A stretch of DNA of 64,000 nt from Lutimonas vermicola (GCF_038433205.1 NZ_JBCDNA010000001.1:1364001-1428000), one strand, 5' to 3'; positions 54,234 through 63,702 are shown, numbered from the stretch's first letter. Translations and numbers: made by a program. The notes: a model not told the origin generated them from the letters alone.

Positions 54234-55523
54234 TTACCCTACTTTGAATGCTTTTAGCTGAGGATAGTAAGCAGTGCTATGCAGCTCTTCCTCAATTCTC
54301 AACAACTGATTGTATTTTGCCATACGATCACTTCTTGAAGCAGATCCGGTTTTAATCTGACCCGTATTTAGAGCTACCGCAAGGTCAGCAATGGTGTTGT
54401 CTTCAGTTTCACCTGAACGGTGCGACATGACAGAAGTATATCCTGCATTATGCGCCATATTAACCGCTGCTATTGTTTCGGTTAACGTACCTATTTGATT
54501 CACTTTGATAAGGATTGAATTGGCAATTCCATTATCTATACCTTTTGACAAACGTTCAACGTTGGTTACAAAAAGATCGTCACCGACCAACTGTACCTTG
54601 TCTCCAATTTTTTCGGTTAGATACTTCCAACCGTCCCAGTCGTTTTCATCCATTCCATCCTCTATAGAAATGATAGGATATTTACTGGCTAGTTCGGCAA
54701 TATAATCGGCCTGCTCTTCACTTGATCTTACAACTCCTTTGTCACCTTCAAAAATGGTATAGTCGTACTTCCCGTCTTTATAAAATTCTGCTGCGGCACA
54801 ATCTAAAGCCAACATAACGTCATCACCGGCCTTATAACCGGCTTTAGAAATCGCGCTGATAATGGTATCAAGGGCATCCTCGGTTCCATCAAAAGTAGGT
54901 GCAAACCCTCCTTCATCTCCAACAGCAGTATTCAGACCCCTGTCGTGCAATAATTTCTTGAGGTTGTGGAAGATCTCACTACCCATTTTAATGGCTTCGG
55001 TAAAATTCTTGGCTTTTACAGGCATTACCATAAATTCCTGAAAGGCAATCGGCGCATCAGAATGCGATCCACCGTTTACAATATTCATCATCGGAACCGG
55101 CAAAGTATTGGCACTTACACCTCCAACGTATCTGTACAAAGGCTGGTTTAATTCATTAGCTGCTGCTTTAGCTGCTGCCAATGATACTCCTAAAATGGCA
55201 TTTGCTCCCAATTTCGCTTTATTCGGAGTTCCATCAAGCTCGATCATGATCTGATCAATCGTATTTTGTTCAAACACCGAATATCCTATCACTTCCTTTG
55301 CGATAATTTCATTGACATTTTCTACTGCCTTTAAAACACCTTTACCCATATAATCATCTCCCCCATCTCTTAATTCAACCGCTTCATGTTCACCAGTAGA
55401 AGCTCCTGAAGGAACTGCTGCTCTTCCCATTACACCGTTTTCGGTGATTACATCAACCTCTACAGTAGGATTTCCTCTGGAGTCAAAAATTTGTCTTGCA
55501 TGAATGTCTAATATAATGCTCAT
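54234..55523 (-). CDS. eno: Enolase
   Basis: The 429-residue enzyme interconverts 2-phosphoglycerate and phosphoenolpyruvate. Landmarks are the N-terminal IHARQIFDSRGNPTVEVDV, AAVPSGASTGEHEAVELRDG, NGGSHSDAPIAFQEFMVMP, VGDEGGFAP, the Mg-binding IISIEDGMDENDWDGWKYL and VGDDLFVTNV, and SHRSGETEDN with the loop His. Length and motifs are normal. It lies 114 bp downstream of carA in the conserved flavobacterial order carA-eno-gltA and ends at a strong terminator. Confidence 0.98.
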   Translation of the reverse strand: MSIILDIHARQIFDSRGNPTVEVDVITENGVMGRAAVPSGASTGEHEAVELRDGGDDYMGKGVLKAVENVNEIIAKEVIGYSVFEQNTIDQIMIELDGTPNKAKLGANAILGVSLAAAKAAANELNQPLYRYVGGVSANTLPVPMMNIVNGGSHSDAPIAFQEFMVMPVKAKNFTEAIKMGSEIFHNLKKLLHDRGLNTAVGDEGGFAPTFDGTEDALDTIISAISKAGYKAGDDVMLALDCAAAEFYKDGKYDYTIFEGDKGVVRSSEEQADYIAELASKYPIISIEDGMDENDWDGWKYLTEKIGDKVQLVGDDLFVTNVERLSKGIDNGIANSILIKVNQIGTLTETIAAVNMAHNAGYTSVMSHRSGETEDNTIADLAVALNTGQIKTGSASRSDRMAKYNQLLRIEEELHSTAYYPQLKAFKVG

Positions 55524-55637
55524 TTTATTAAAATTTTAATTGTTTTATCTGTTGTAAATTTACAAATTATTAAAGGTTTTCGAGCCCTAATACGTATTTA
55601 AGTACGATATCGTTTTCGATGAAAAATACTTTGTTCT

Positions 55638-56744
55638 TTAATCATTTGATTCCTTTATCATGTCGATAAACTGATCGAACAAATAGGAAGAGTCATGGGG
55701 CCCGGGACTGGCTTCGGGATGGTATTGAACCGAGAAACAGTTTTTGTCCTTTATCTTCATTCCTGCCAGGGTTTGATCATTTAGATGTTCATGGGTTATC
55801 TGCAACTCACTATGCGATTCCACAGCTTTTTTATCAACTACAAATCCGTGGTTTTGAGAAGTAATCTCTCCCTTGCCCGTTAACAAATTTTTTACCGGGT
55901 GGTTAATTCCTCTGTGGCCATTGTGCATTTTATACGTAGGAATGCCTTTAGAAAGAGCAATTACCTGGTGACCCAGACAGATTCCAAATAGCGGTAAATT
56001 TCGATCAATAATCTCTGATGCCAGTTTCTGGGCATTTTTAAGCGGTGTCGGATCTCCAGGTCCGTTAGACAAAAAGTACCCGTCCGGTTCGAAAGAACTT
56101 AAATCCTCAAAAGAGGCATCATAGGGAAAGACCTTTACCAAACAGCCTCTCTCATTCAGATTTCTTATAATATTTCTCTTAATTCCAATATCAAGGGCAG
56201 ATATTTTATACTTTGCGTTTTCGTCACCAACTGTATAAGGTTTTGAAGTTGATACTTTTGAAGCTAACTCCAAGCCATCCATGGAAGGGACAGCTTCAAG
56301 CTGCTTTTTGAGTCCATCGATGTCCGTGTCGGTCGATATAATAGCATTCATCGCACCTTTATCGCGAATATATCGCACCAAAGCACGCGTATCAACATCC
56401 GAAATGGCTACAAAATTCTGTTTTCTAAAATACTCGAGCAACGAATCCTGCGAATTCGGCCTGGAGTAATCAAAACTAAAATTACGGCAAACTAAACCTG
56501 ATATTTTAATTCCCTCCGATTCTTCCTCATCATTATTGACACCATAATTCCCAATATGGGCATTTGTCGTTACCATGAGCTGTCCGAAATACGAAGGATC
56601 AGTAAAGATTTCCTGGTATCCTGTCATTCCGGTATTAAAACAAATCTCTCCAACGGCAGTTCCATCAATTCCAACCGATTTACCTTCAAACATGGTTCCA
56701 TCCTTTAAGATTAAAATTGCCTTTTTGTGTGCTTCGTACTTCAT
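55638..56744 (-). CDS. carA: Carbamoyl phosphate synthase small subunit
   Basis: The 368-residue glutamine-hydrolysing subunit feeds ammonia to CarB for carbamoyl phosphate (arginine and pyrimidine synthesis). The N-terminal domain has LILKDGTMFEGKSVG and GMTGYQEIFTDPSYFGQ. The class-I amidotransferase triad is visible: LFGICLGHQVIALS (Cys) and VQYHPEASPGPHDS (His and Glu). The length is slightly short but normal for Bacteroidota. carB is not in the window. Confidence 0.97.
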   Translation of the reverse strand: MKYEAHKKAILILKDGTMFEGKSVGIDGTAVGEICFNTGMTGYQEIFTDPSYFGQLMVTTNAHIGNYGVNNDEEESEGIKISGLVCRNFSFDYSRPNSQDSLLEYFRKQNFVAISDVDTRALVRYIRDKGAMNAIISTDTDIDGLKKQLEAVPSMDGLELASKVSTSKPYTVGDENAKYKISALDIGIKRNIIRNLNERGCLVKVFPYDASFEDLSSFEPDGYFLSNGPGDPTPLKNAQKLASEIIDRNLPLFGICLGHQVIALSKGIPTYKMHNGHRGINHPVKNLLTGKGEITSQNHGFVVDKKAVESHSELQITHEHLNDQTLAGMKIKDKNCFSVQYHPEASPGPHDSSYLFDQFIDMIKESND

Positions 56745-56805
56745 ACCTTATGATAAATTATTTTAACGGGTTAATTTTGTGAAAAATATACATTTTCTTT
56801 TATCC

Positions 56806-56843
56806 AAAAAAAAAGGATAAGCTAAAAATTAGCCCATCCTTTT
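56806..56843 (-). terminator. Terminator at the end of the ribosomal operon
   Basis: AAAAGGATAAGCTAA (56811-56825) pairs with TTAGCCCATCCTTTT (56829-56843) over 15 positions (two G-U pairs in RNA) with a 3-nt loop; As at 56806-56814 become the U tail. It follows rplQ. Confidence 0.9.
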
Positions 56844-56868
56844 ATGGTTTTAAAAACAAAAATCGAAT

Positions 56869-57378
56869 TTATGCTTCATCTTTATTTTCAGCATCTTGTG
56901 ATTTTGGTTCTTCAATTTTCTCCTCTACTGCAGTTTCAGAAGCCACAGTTGCTTCAGCGGATTTTTTACCACCTCTTCTTCTTGTTGCCTTTTTCTTCTT
57001 AGCCTTAGGATTGTAAATCTCGTTGTAATCAACCAGTTCCACCATTGCCATAGAAGCATTATCTCCCTGACGATTTCCCAATTTGATGATTCTGACATAA
57101 CCACCTGGCCTGTCTCCAACTTTTACAGCTACATCCCTGAACAATTCAGATACTGCATACTTATCTTTCAAATTACTAAAAACGATTCTCCTGTTATGCG
57201 TGGTATCATTTTTTGATTTAGTAATTAGCGGTTCAACATATTGACGCAAGGCTTTTGCTTTAGCAACAGTTGTATTGATACGCTTGTGTTCAATTAATGA
57301 ACAAGCCATATTTGCCAACATAGCTTTTCTATGCGCCGTTTTTCTACTTAAATGATTAATTTTCTTTCCGTGTCTCAT
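56869..57378 (-). CDS. rplQ: 50S ribosomal protein L17
   Basis: The 169-residue protein begins MRHGKKINHLSRKTAHRKAM. The core (RVVEPLITKSKN-like block reading LRQYVEPLITKSKNDTTHNR and VRIIKLGNRQGDNASMAMVE) is complete by about residue 125. The remaining about 45 residues are an extension, first basic (KAKKKKATRRRGGKKS) and then acidic, as often seen in Bacteroidota. It is the last gene of the S10-spc-alpha cluster, 42 bp after rpoA. Confidence 0.98.
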   Translation of the reverse strand: MRHGKKINHLSRKTAHRKAMLANMACSLIEHKRINTTVAKAKALRQYVEPLITKSKNDTTHNRRIVFSNLKDKYAVSELFRDVAVKVGDRPGGYVRIIKLGNRQGDNASMAMVELVDYNEIYNPKAKKKKATRRRGGKKSAEATVASETAVEEKIEEPKSQDAENKDEA

Positions 57379-57420
57379 CTTTCACTTGACTATTTAAAAT
57401 TTGTTATCTAAATAACAAAT

Positions 57421-58413
57421 TTACTCCTTATCTAATTTGTATTTTGTTAAATCCATACCAAAGGTCAATCCTTTGTTGTTTACCAGTTCATCCAACTCCG
57501 TTAGTGACTTTTTACCGAAGTTTCTAAACTTCATCAAATCACTTTTGTTAAAAGAAACCAGGTCTCCTAAAGTATCAACCTCAGCAGCTTTCAAACAATT
57601 CAATGCTCTTACTGAAAGATCCATATCGATCAATCGCGTTTTGAGCAATTGTCTCATATGAAGAGATTCTTCATCATAGGTTTCAGTTTTAGCAATTTCA
57701 TCTGCCTCAAGGGTAATTCTTTCATCAGAGAACAACATAAAGTGGTGAATCAATATTTTCGCCGCTTCAGTCAAAGCATCCTTAGGTGTAATTGAACCAT
57801 CGGTGATGATATCAAAAACCAATTTTTCATAATCGGTCTTTTGCTCAACACGGAAGTTTTCAACCGCATATTTTACATTTTTAATCGGAGTATAAATTGA
57901 ATCGATAAAAATCGTTCCTAAAGGAGCCGATACTTTTTTATTCTCCTCAGCCAGGACAAATCCTCTACCTTTTTCAATAGCAATTTCCAAATCTATTTTA
58001 ACTTTAGGCTCCATTCGGCAAATAACCAATTCTGGATTTAATACCTGAAAACCTGAAATATAGTTTTGAAAATCTCCGGCAGTCAATTGTTCCTTGCCTG
58101 TAACAGATAACATAACCGTTTCATTGTCGGTTTCTTCAATCTGTTGTTTGAAACGCATTTGTTTCAAATTAAGAATGATTTCCGTTACATCCTCTACAAC
58201 TCCTTCTATTGTTGAAAATTCATGCTCAACTCCTTCAATTCTCAATGAAGTAATTGCATATCCGTCTAAAGAAGATAACAACACTCTTCTCAAGGCGTTA
58301 CCAACTGTTAATCCGTAACCAGGCTCTAAAGGTTTAAATTCAAATCTACCATTGAAATCTGTAGATTCAATCATCAATACTTTATCCGGTTTCTGAAAAT
58401 TTAATATAGCCAT
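57421..58413 (-). CDS. rpoA: RNA polymerase alpha subunit
   Basis: The 330-residue protein shows the N-terminal assembly domain (NGRFEFKPLEPGYGLTVGNA, LRRVLLSSLDGYAITSLRI) and the C-terminal DNA-binding domain (LDMDLSVR-like block reading LIDMDLSVRALNCLKAAEV, FGKKSLTELDELVNNKGL). The length is standard. It lies between rpsD and rplQ as in most bacteria; 23 bp separates it from rpsD. Confidence 0.98.
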   Translation of the reverse strand: MAILNFQKPDKVLMIESTDFNGRFEFKPLEPGYGLTVGNALRRVLLSSLDGYAITSLRIEGVEHEFSTIEGVVEDVTEIILNLKQMRFKQQIEETDNETVMLSVTGKEQLTAGDFQNYISGFQVLNPELVICRMEPKVKIDLEIAIEKGRGFVLAEENKKVSAPLGTIFIDSIYTPIKNVKYAVENFRVEQKTDYEKLVFDIITDGSITPKDALTEAAKILIHHFMLFSDERITLEADEIAKTETYDEESLHMRQLLKTRLIDMDLSVRALNCLKAAEVDTLGDLVSFNKSDLMKFRNFGKKSLTELDELVNNKGLTFGMDLTKYKLDKE

Positions 58414-58436
58414 AAGTTTGTTACTATCTTTAAAGA

Positions 58437-59042
58437 TTATTTAGAGTATAATTCAACGATAAACTGTTCGTTAATGTTTTCTGGAATTTGAATTCTTTCA
58501 GGAACAGTAACAAATCTTCCTTCCATGGTCTCCTGATTCCAGGATAACCACTCATACACATTCGATTTATTTGCTAAAGAACTTTCGATGGTTGTTAAAG
58601 ACTTTGATTTTTCTCTCACACCCACTGAATCTCCTTCTTTTAAAGAGAAAGAAGGGATATTCACGATCTCGCCATTAACAGTAATGTGCCTGTGTGACAC
58701 CAACTGGCGCGCTCCGCTTCTAGACGGTGCTATACCCAATCTGTATACCACATTATCCAAACGTGATTCACATAATTGTAGCAGCACTTCACCAGTAATA
58801 CCTTTGCTTCTCTGCGATCTTTCAAAAAGATTTCTGAACTGACGTTCCAAAATACCATAAGTATATTTTGCTTTTTGCTTCTCTTTCAACTGAACAGCAT
58901 ATTCAGATTGTTTCCCTCTTCTTTTATTGGCTCCGTGTTGCCCTGGAGGGTAATTTCTTTTTTCTAACGCTTTGTCATCCCCGAAGATTGGTTCTCCAAA
59001 CTTACGAGCGATTTTTGATTTTGGTCCTGTATATCTTGCCAT
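58437..59042 (-). CDS. rpsD: 30S ribosomal protein S4
   Basis: The 201-residue protein begins MARYTGPKSKIARKFGEP and contains KRNYPPGQHGANKRRGKQSE, RLDNVVYRLGIAPSRSGARQ and the S4-type RNA-binding region VSHRHITVNGEIVNIPSFSL. S4 nucleates small-subunit assembly and may repress its own operon; no binding site could be seen. Gene order is rpsM-rpsK-rpsD-rpoA. Confidence 0.98.
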   Translation of the reverse strand: MARYTGPKSKIARKFGEPIFGDDKALEKRNYPPGQHGANKRRGKQSEYAVQLKEKQKAKYTYGILERQFRNLFERSQRSKGITGEVLLQLCESRLDNVVYRLGIAPSRSGARQLVSHRHITVNGEIVNIPSFSLKEGDSVGVREKSKSLTTIESSLANKSNVYEWLSWNQETMEGRFVTVPERIQIPENINEQFIVELYSK

Positions 59043-59119
59043 CTTTTGTTTTTATATAAGGGATTATGAATTAAGGCAGTCCTTCGATAATCTTTATCCT
59101 CAGTTATTAAAAAAATTTA

Positions 59120-59512
59120 TTAAACTCTTCTTCTTTTCGGAGGTCTGCATCCGTTGTGGGCGATTGGCGTTACATCTATGATCTCAGTAACTTCGATCCC
59201 ATTATTGTGTAAGGTTCTGATGGCAGATTCTCTACCATTACCAGGTCCTTTAACATATACTTTTACTTTTCTTAATCCTGCTTCATGTGCAACTTTCGCA
59301 CAATCTTCAGATGCAGTCTGAGCAGCATATGGAGTATTCTTTTTAGACCCTCTGAAACCCTGCTTACCTGCACTTGACCAGGAAATAACATCACCTTTCT
59401 TGTTTGTCAAAGAGATAATGATATTGTTGAAAGATGCAGTGATATGCGCTTCTCCAACAGCGTCCACGATAACTTTACGCTTCTTTACGTTTTTTGAACT
59501 TGACTTTGCCAT
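59120..59512 (-). CDS. rpsK: 30S ribosomal protein S11
   Basis: The 130-residue protein has GEAHITASFNNIIISLTNKK, WSSAGKQGFRGSKKNTPYAA and the C-terminal DVTPIAHNGCRPPKRRRV, all diagnostic for S11. It lies 11 bp after rpsM. Confidence 0.98.
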   Translation of the reverse strand: MAKSSSKNVKKRKVIVDAVGEAHITASFNNIIISLTNKKGDVISWSSAGKQGFRGSKKNTPYAAQTASEDCAKVAHEAGLRKVKVYVKGPGNGRESAIRTLHNNGIEVTEIIDVTPIAHNGCRPPKRRRV

Positions 59513-59523
59513 GTTGTTAACTA

Positions 59524-59898
59524 TTATTTAGTTGCTTTCTTTTTACCTGCTACAGTTTTTCTCTTTCCTTTACGGGTTCTTGAATTATTCTTAGTTCTTT
59601 GCCCTCTTAATGGAAGACCAGATCTGTGTCTGATCCCTCTGTAACATCCAATATCCATTAAACGCTTGATGCTTATTTGCACTTCAGATCTCAATTCACC
59701 TTCAATAGTCAATTTTCCAACTTCACCACGAATATTGGCGATTTGATCATCAGTCCAATCCTGAACTTTGATGTTCTCATCAACTTCTGCGTTTGCTAAA
59801 ATTTCTTTAGACTTACTTCTTCCGATTCCAAAGATGTAGGTTAATGCGATAACGCCTCTTTTATTCTTTGGGATGTCAATACCTGCTATTCTTGCCAT
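59524..59898 (-). CDS. rpsM: 30S ribosomal protein S13
   Basis: The 124-residue protein begins MARIAGIDIPKNKRGVIALT; TYIFGIGRSKSKEILANA and YRGIRHRSGLPLRGQRTKNN are diagnostic. It starts 2 bp after the rpmJ stop and ends in the usual basic tail. Confidence 0.98.
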   Translation of the reverse strand: MARIAGIDIPKNKRGVIALTYIFGIGRSKSKEILANAEVDENIKVQDWTDDQIANIRGEVGKLTIEGELRSEVQISIKRLMDIGCYRGIRHRSGLPLRGQRTKNNSRTRKGKRKTVAGKKKATK

Positions 59899-59900
59899 AA

Positions 59901-60017
59901 TTATCCTTGTCTTTGTTTAAATCTAGGATTCTTTTTGTTGATTACATATAATCTGCCCTTTCTGCGAACTATGACGCAGTCGGCACTTCTTTTCTTTACT
60001 GATGCTCTTACTTTCAT
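59901..60017 (-). CDS. rpmJ: 50S ribosomal protein L36 (zinc-free form)
   Basis: A 38-residue frame beginning MKVRASVKKRSADCVIVRRK and ending NKKNPRFKQRQG lies between infA and rpsM, the usual place for L36. Of the four zinc ligands of the C+ form (three Cys and one His) only one Cys remains: the positions equivalent to C11, C27 and H33 are Ser, Asn and Phe. It is therefore a C- type L36 that would not bind zinc. It is 13 bp after infA. Confidence 0.95.
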   Translation of the reverse strand: MKVRASVKKRSADCVIVRRKGRLYVINKKNPRFKQRQG

Positions 60018-60030
60018 CTCGTGTTATTCT

Positions 60031-60246
60031 TTAATATCTATAAGTAATTCTTGCCTTCGTTAAATCGTAAGGACTCATTTCTAATTTCACCTTATCTCCC
60101 GGTAGCAATTTAATATAATGCATTCTCATTTTTCCAGATATATGAGCGGTTACAATATGTCCGTTTTCCAATTCCACACGGAACATAGCATTTGATAATG
60201 CCTCTATTATTCTACCGTCTTGTTCAATCGCTGGTTGTTTTGCCAT
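60031..60246 (-). CDS. infA: Translation initiation factor IF-1
   Basis: The 71-residue OB-fold protein contains DGRIIEALSNAMFRVELENG, HISGKMRMHYIKLLPGDKV and LTKARITYRY, diagnostic of IF-1, which helps initiator tRNA selection on the 30S subunit. It starts 2 bp after secY. Confidence 0.98.
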   Translation of the reverse strand: MAKQPAIEQDGRIIEALSNAMFRVELENGHIVTAHISGKMRMHYIKLLPGDKVKLEMSPYDLTKARITYRY

Positions 60247-60248
60247 AA

Positions 60249-61583
60249 TTAATAAGCTACTTTTCTTTTTGACCCTGATTTCATCAAACCATCGTAATGA
60301 CGATTTAACAAATGGGCATTAATCTGTTGTAAGGTATCAATTGCAACTCCCACCATGATCAATAGTGATGTACCTCCGTAAAATATAGCCCATCCCGGTT
60401 GTACTCCAGCTTTCGTAATGATTGCAGGAAGTATGGCCAGCAAGGCTAAAAATAAAGAGCCCGGAAGGGTAACACGAGATAAAATCGTATCCAGGTAATC
60501 CGCAGTTTCCTTTCCGGGTCTGATCCCGGGAACAAAACCACCACCTCTCTTAAGATCGTCAGCCATTTTATTTGTCGGTATTGTAATTGCAGTGTAAAAA
60601 TAACTAAATATAATGATCAAAACTGCAAATAAAATATTATACCATAATCCGAAAATATCTGTAAACGCCACTCCTATAGATTTGATTACCGAGTTCTCAG
60701 AACTCGCCATCAAGCCAGGAACAAACATCAACGCCTGAGCAAAGATGATTGGCATTACTCCGGATGAATTTAACTTCAAAGGAATATATTGTCTGGCACC
60801 CGCTACATCTTGAATATTTCCAGCTACCGTTCTTCTCGCGTATTGAACCTGGATTTTGCGTACCGCAGTGACTAATAGGACACTTGCAAAGATTACAACA
60901 AACCAGATGACAATCTCAATCAAGATCATGATCAAACCTCCGTTTGACTGATTGATTCTCGAAGTAGCCTCTTGCATAAATGATGCAGGGAAACGAGCTA
61001 TAATTCCAATCATGATCAGTAATGAAATACCGTTACCTATTCCTTTATCGGTAATTTTTTCACCTAACCACATGGCAAATACTGTACCTGTGGTAAGTAA
61101 AAGAATGGAAGAAAAATAAAACAACGGACCAGTTCCTAATAAAAATGCACTTTCCGGTATACCCAAACTCGGCAAACTTATCAAATACGTTGGTGCCTGA
61201 ATAATCAAAATAGCGATGGTCAACCAACGCGTAATCTGATTTATTTTCTTCCGTCCGCTTTCACCTTCTTTTTGTAACTTCTGTAAATAAGGAACCGCGA
61301 TTCCCATCAACTGAACAACAATCGAAGCAGAAATATAAGGCATGATCCCTAAAGCCATCACCGAGGCCTTTGCAAAAGCTCCTCCGGTAAATGCGTTTAA
61401 CAAGCCCAGCAAACCATCTGAAGTATTATTGGCCAATCCGGTCAACTGCGTTGGATCGATGCCTGGAAGAGGCACCTGCGCAGCCAAACGGTAAACAACC
61501 ATTAAACTTAATGTCAGAAGGATTTTACTTCTTAGTTCTTCGATTTTCCAAATATCCTGGACAGTACTAATAAACTTTTTCAT
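60249..61583 (-). CDS. secY: Preprotein translocase subunit SecY
   Basis: The 444-residue protein has ten hydrophobic segments and forms the protein-conducting channel of the Sec system. Landmarks are RLAAQVPLPGIDPTQL, NAFTGGAFAKASVMALGIMP, IGNGISLLIMIGI, RRTVAGNIQDVAGARQYIPL and the C-terminal cytoplasmic loop FVPGIRPGKETADYLDTILS. It lies between rplO and infA, the conserved location. Confidence 0.98.
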   Translation of the reverse strand: MKKFISTVQDIWKIEELRSKILLTLSLMVVYRLAAQVPLPGIDPTQLTGLANNTSDGLLGLLNAFTGGAFAKASVMALGIMPYISASIVVQLMGIAVPYLQKLQKEGESGRKKINQITRWLTIAILIIQAPTYLISLPSLGIPESAFLLGTGPLFYFSSILLLTTGTVFAMWLGEKITDKGIGNGISLLIMIGIIARFPASFMQEATSRINQSNGGLIMILIEIVIWFVVIFASVLLVTAVRKIQVQYARRTVAGNIQDVAGARQYIPLKLNSSGVMPIIFAQALMFVPGLMASSENSVIKSIGVAFTDIFGLWYNILFAVLIIIFSYFYTAITIPTNKMADDLKRGGGFVPGIRPGKETADYLDTILSRVTLPGSLFLALLAILPAIITKAGVQPGWAIFYGGTSLLIMVGVAIDTLQQINAHLLNRHYDGLMKSGSKRKVAY

Positions 61584-61596
61584 TTAATTTTTCTCA

Positions 61597-62046
61597 TTAA
61601 ATAGTTACAGCTTCACCTCCCGCTTTTTCAATAGCTGTTTTAGCCGAAGCAGTAAATTTATGTACAGTGATATTCAATTTAGCTTTTAACTCTCCTCTTC
61701 CCAATATTTTTACCAGGTCATTCTTGCCTACCAGGCCATTTGCCATCAATATTTCTAAAGACACTGTATCTTTGATTTTTCCATCATCAACCAATTGTTG
61801 CAGGGTATCTAAATTTACACCCTTAAACTCCTTGCGGTTGATATTTTTAAAACCGAATTTAGGCACACGTCTTTGAAGAGGCATTTGACCACCTTCAAAC
61901 CCGATCTTTCTGGAATATCCAGAACGAGATTTTTGTCCTTTATGACCTCTAGTAGCAGTACCGCCTTTTCCAGACCCTTCACCTCTACCGATTCGTTTAC
62001 CCGTTTTTACGGATCCCTTTGCAGGTTTTAAGTTATTTAATTCCAT
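61597..62046 (-). CDS. rplO: 50S ribosomal protein L15
   Basis: The 149-residue protein begins MELNNLKPAKGSVKTGKRIG and has RGEGSGKGGTATRGHKGQKS and GFEGGQMPLQRRVPKFGF, diagnostic for L15. It lies 12 bp after rpmD and 13 bp before secY. Confidence 0.98.
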   Translation of the reverse strand: MELNNLKPAKGSVKTGKRIGRGEGSGKGGTATRGHKGQKSRSGYSRKIGFEGGQMPLQRRVPKFGFKNINRKEFKGVNLDTLQQLVDDGKIKDTVSLEILMANGLVGKNDLVKILGRGELKAKLNITVHKFTASAKTAIEKAGGEAVTI

Positions 62047-62058
62047 AACCTTTCTATC

Positions 62059-62241
62059 TTAATTGATTTCCTCTACAGAAATTAAATGATTAACTGTTTT
62101 TACCATTCCCAGAATCGTCGGTGTTGCATCGTGCTCCACTACCTGATTCATTTTGCGCAATCCTAAAGCTTCCAGCGTTAACTTTTGATTTTTAGGACGT
62201 CTGATTTGACTGCGTACTTGTTTTACTCTAATTCTTTTCAT
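62059..62241 (-). CDS. rpmD: 50S ribosomal protein L30
   Basis: The 60-residue protein RIRVKQVRSQIRRPKNQKLT with LGLRKMNQVVEHDATPTILG has the length and pattern of L30. It sits between rpsE and rplO as expected. Confidence 0.96.
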   Translation of the reverse strand: MKRIRVKQVRSQIRRPKNQKLTLEALGLRKMNQVVEHDATPTILGMVKTVNHLISVEEIN

Positions 62242-62250
62242 CGCTAAAAA

Positions 62251-62775
62251 TTAACCGTTAAACACTTTTGATACTGAAATGCCTCTTTGTTTGGCAACAG
62301 TATATGCATCTCTAAGATTCAATAAGGCATCAAATGTTGCCTTTACCACATTGTGAGGATTTGAAGACCCTTGAGATTTAGAAAGTACATCGTGTACACC
62401 AACCGATTCCAATACCGCTCTTACAGCACCACCGGCAATTACACCGGTACCGTGAGAAGCTGGCTTCAAAAATACTTTGGCACCACCGTATTTCCCTTTT
62501 TGCTCATGTGGCAAAGTCTGGTTGATAATAGGTATTCTTACCAAATTCTTTTTAGCATCCTCGATAGCTTTTGCAATAGCTGAAGCTACATCCTGAGATT
62601 TACCCAATCCATGACCAACTACTCCATCACCATTTCCAACAACCACAATGGCTGAAAAACTAAAAGTCCTTCCCCCTTTGGTTACTTTGGTAACTCTTTG
62701 AACTCCTACCAAGTGATCCTTAAGCTCAAGTCCGCTTGGTTTTACTCTTTCTACGTTATTATATTTTTTGTACAT
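62251..62775 (-). CDS. rpsE: 30S ribosomal protein S5
   Basis: The 174-residue protein has the dsRBD-like N-terminal part (RVTKVTKGGRTFSFSAIVVV, GNGDGVVGHGLGKSQDVASA) and the C-terminal GTGVIAGGAVRAVLESVGVH, diagnostic for S5. It starts 9 bp after rplR. Confidence 0.98.
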   Translation of the reverse strand: MYKKYNNVERVKPSGLELKDHLVGVQRVTKVTKGGRTFSFSAIVVVGNGDGVVGHGLGKSQDVASAIAKAIEDAKKNLVRIPIINQTLPHEQKGKYGGAKVFLKPASHGTGVIAGGAVRAVLESVGVHDVLSKSQGSSNPHNVVKATFDALLNLRDAYTVAKQRGISVSKVFNG

Positions 62776-62784
62776 GGAATAATC

Positions 62785-63135
62785 TTAAAATTTTAAACCT
62801 CCTTCTCTAGCACCATCTGCTAGGGCTTTTACTCTACCATGGTATAAATAACCATTTCTATCAAAAGCTGCGTTTTCAATTCCAGCCTTAGCTGCTTTTT
62901 CAGCCAATGCTTTACCTACTGCTGCTGCAACCTCAATCTTGGTTCCCTTAGCATCTTTCAATGCTGCAGATGAAGTAGCTACTAAGGTAATTCCTGCAAC
63001 GTCATCAATTAATTGAGCGGAAATTCCTTTATTGCTTCTAAAAACTGATAATCTAGGTTTTGCCGCAGTTCCTGAAACAACCTTTCTGATTCTATTCTTG
63101 ATACGGTGTCTTCTTTGAAGTTTTGTTAATGCCAT
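62785..63135 (-). CDS. rplR: 50S ribosomal protein L18
   Basis: The 116-residue protein has RRHRIKNRIRKVVSGTAAKP, RLSVFRSNKGISAQLIDDVA and the C-terminal AFDRNGYLYHGRVKALADGA, diagnostic for L18, the 5S rRNA-binding protein. It starts 12 bp after rplF. Confidence 0.98.
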   Translation of the reverse strand: MALTKLQRRHRIKNRIRKVVSGTAAKPRLSVFRSNKGISAQLIDDVAGITLVATSSAALKDAKGTKIEVAAAVGKALAEKAAKAGIENAAFDRNGYLYHGRVKALADGAREGGLKF

Positions 63136-63147
63136 AACCTTTATATA

Positions 63148-63690
63148 TTATGCAGTTTTACCCGCTTTTCTTCTTAATTGTTCTCCTACATACTTAACTC
63201 CTTTTCCTTTATAAGGCTCTGGTGCACGGAACGAACGAATTTTCGCTGCTACCTGACCAACCAATTGCTTGTCATAAGAAGTTAATTTAATTATTGGATT
63301 TTTTCCTTTTTCAGACACTGTCTCTACTTTAACTTCCTGAGCAACATCTAATACAATATTATGAGAAAATCCTAAAGCCAGATCCAGTTTCTGTCCTTGG
63401 TTTGAAGCTCTGTAACCAACTCCAACCAATTCCAATTCCTTGGTCCATCCCTCAGAAACTCCAAGAATCATATTGTTGATTAAAGCTCTGTACAGCCCGT
63501 GCTTAGATTTGTGATTATTTGTCTCAGATGGTCTGTCCAATGTAATGGTACCATCCTCAATATGTATCGCAATATCTTGTATTTCCTGTGTTAACTCACC
63601 TAGTTTACCTTTGGCAGTAACAACATTGTCCTTTATTTCAACAGTAACTCCTTCCGGAATCGATATTGGGTTTTTTCCTATTCTTGACAT
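63148..63690 (-). CDS. rplF: 50S ribosomal protein L6
   Basis: The 180-residue protein begins MSRIGKNPISIPEGVTVEIK; the C-terminal signature FRAPEPYKGKGVKYVGEQLR is diagnostic of L6. It starts 12 bp after rpsH. Confidence 0.98.
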   Translation of the reverse strand: MSRIGKNPISIPEGVTVEIKDNVVTAKGKLGELTQEIQDIAIHIEDGTITLDRPSETNNHKSKHGLYRALINNMILGVSEGWTKELELVGVGYRASNQGQKLDLALGFSHNIVLDVAQEVKVETVSEKGKNPIIKLTSYDKQLVGQVAAKIRSFRAPEPYKGKGVKYVGEQLRRKAGKTA

Positions 63691-63702
63691 CTTACCTATC
63701 TT

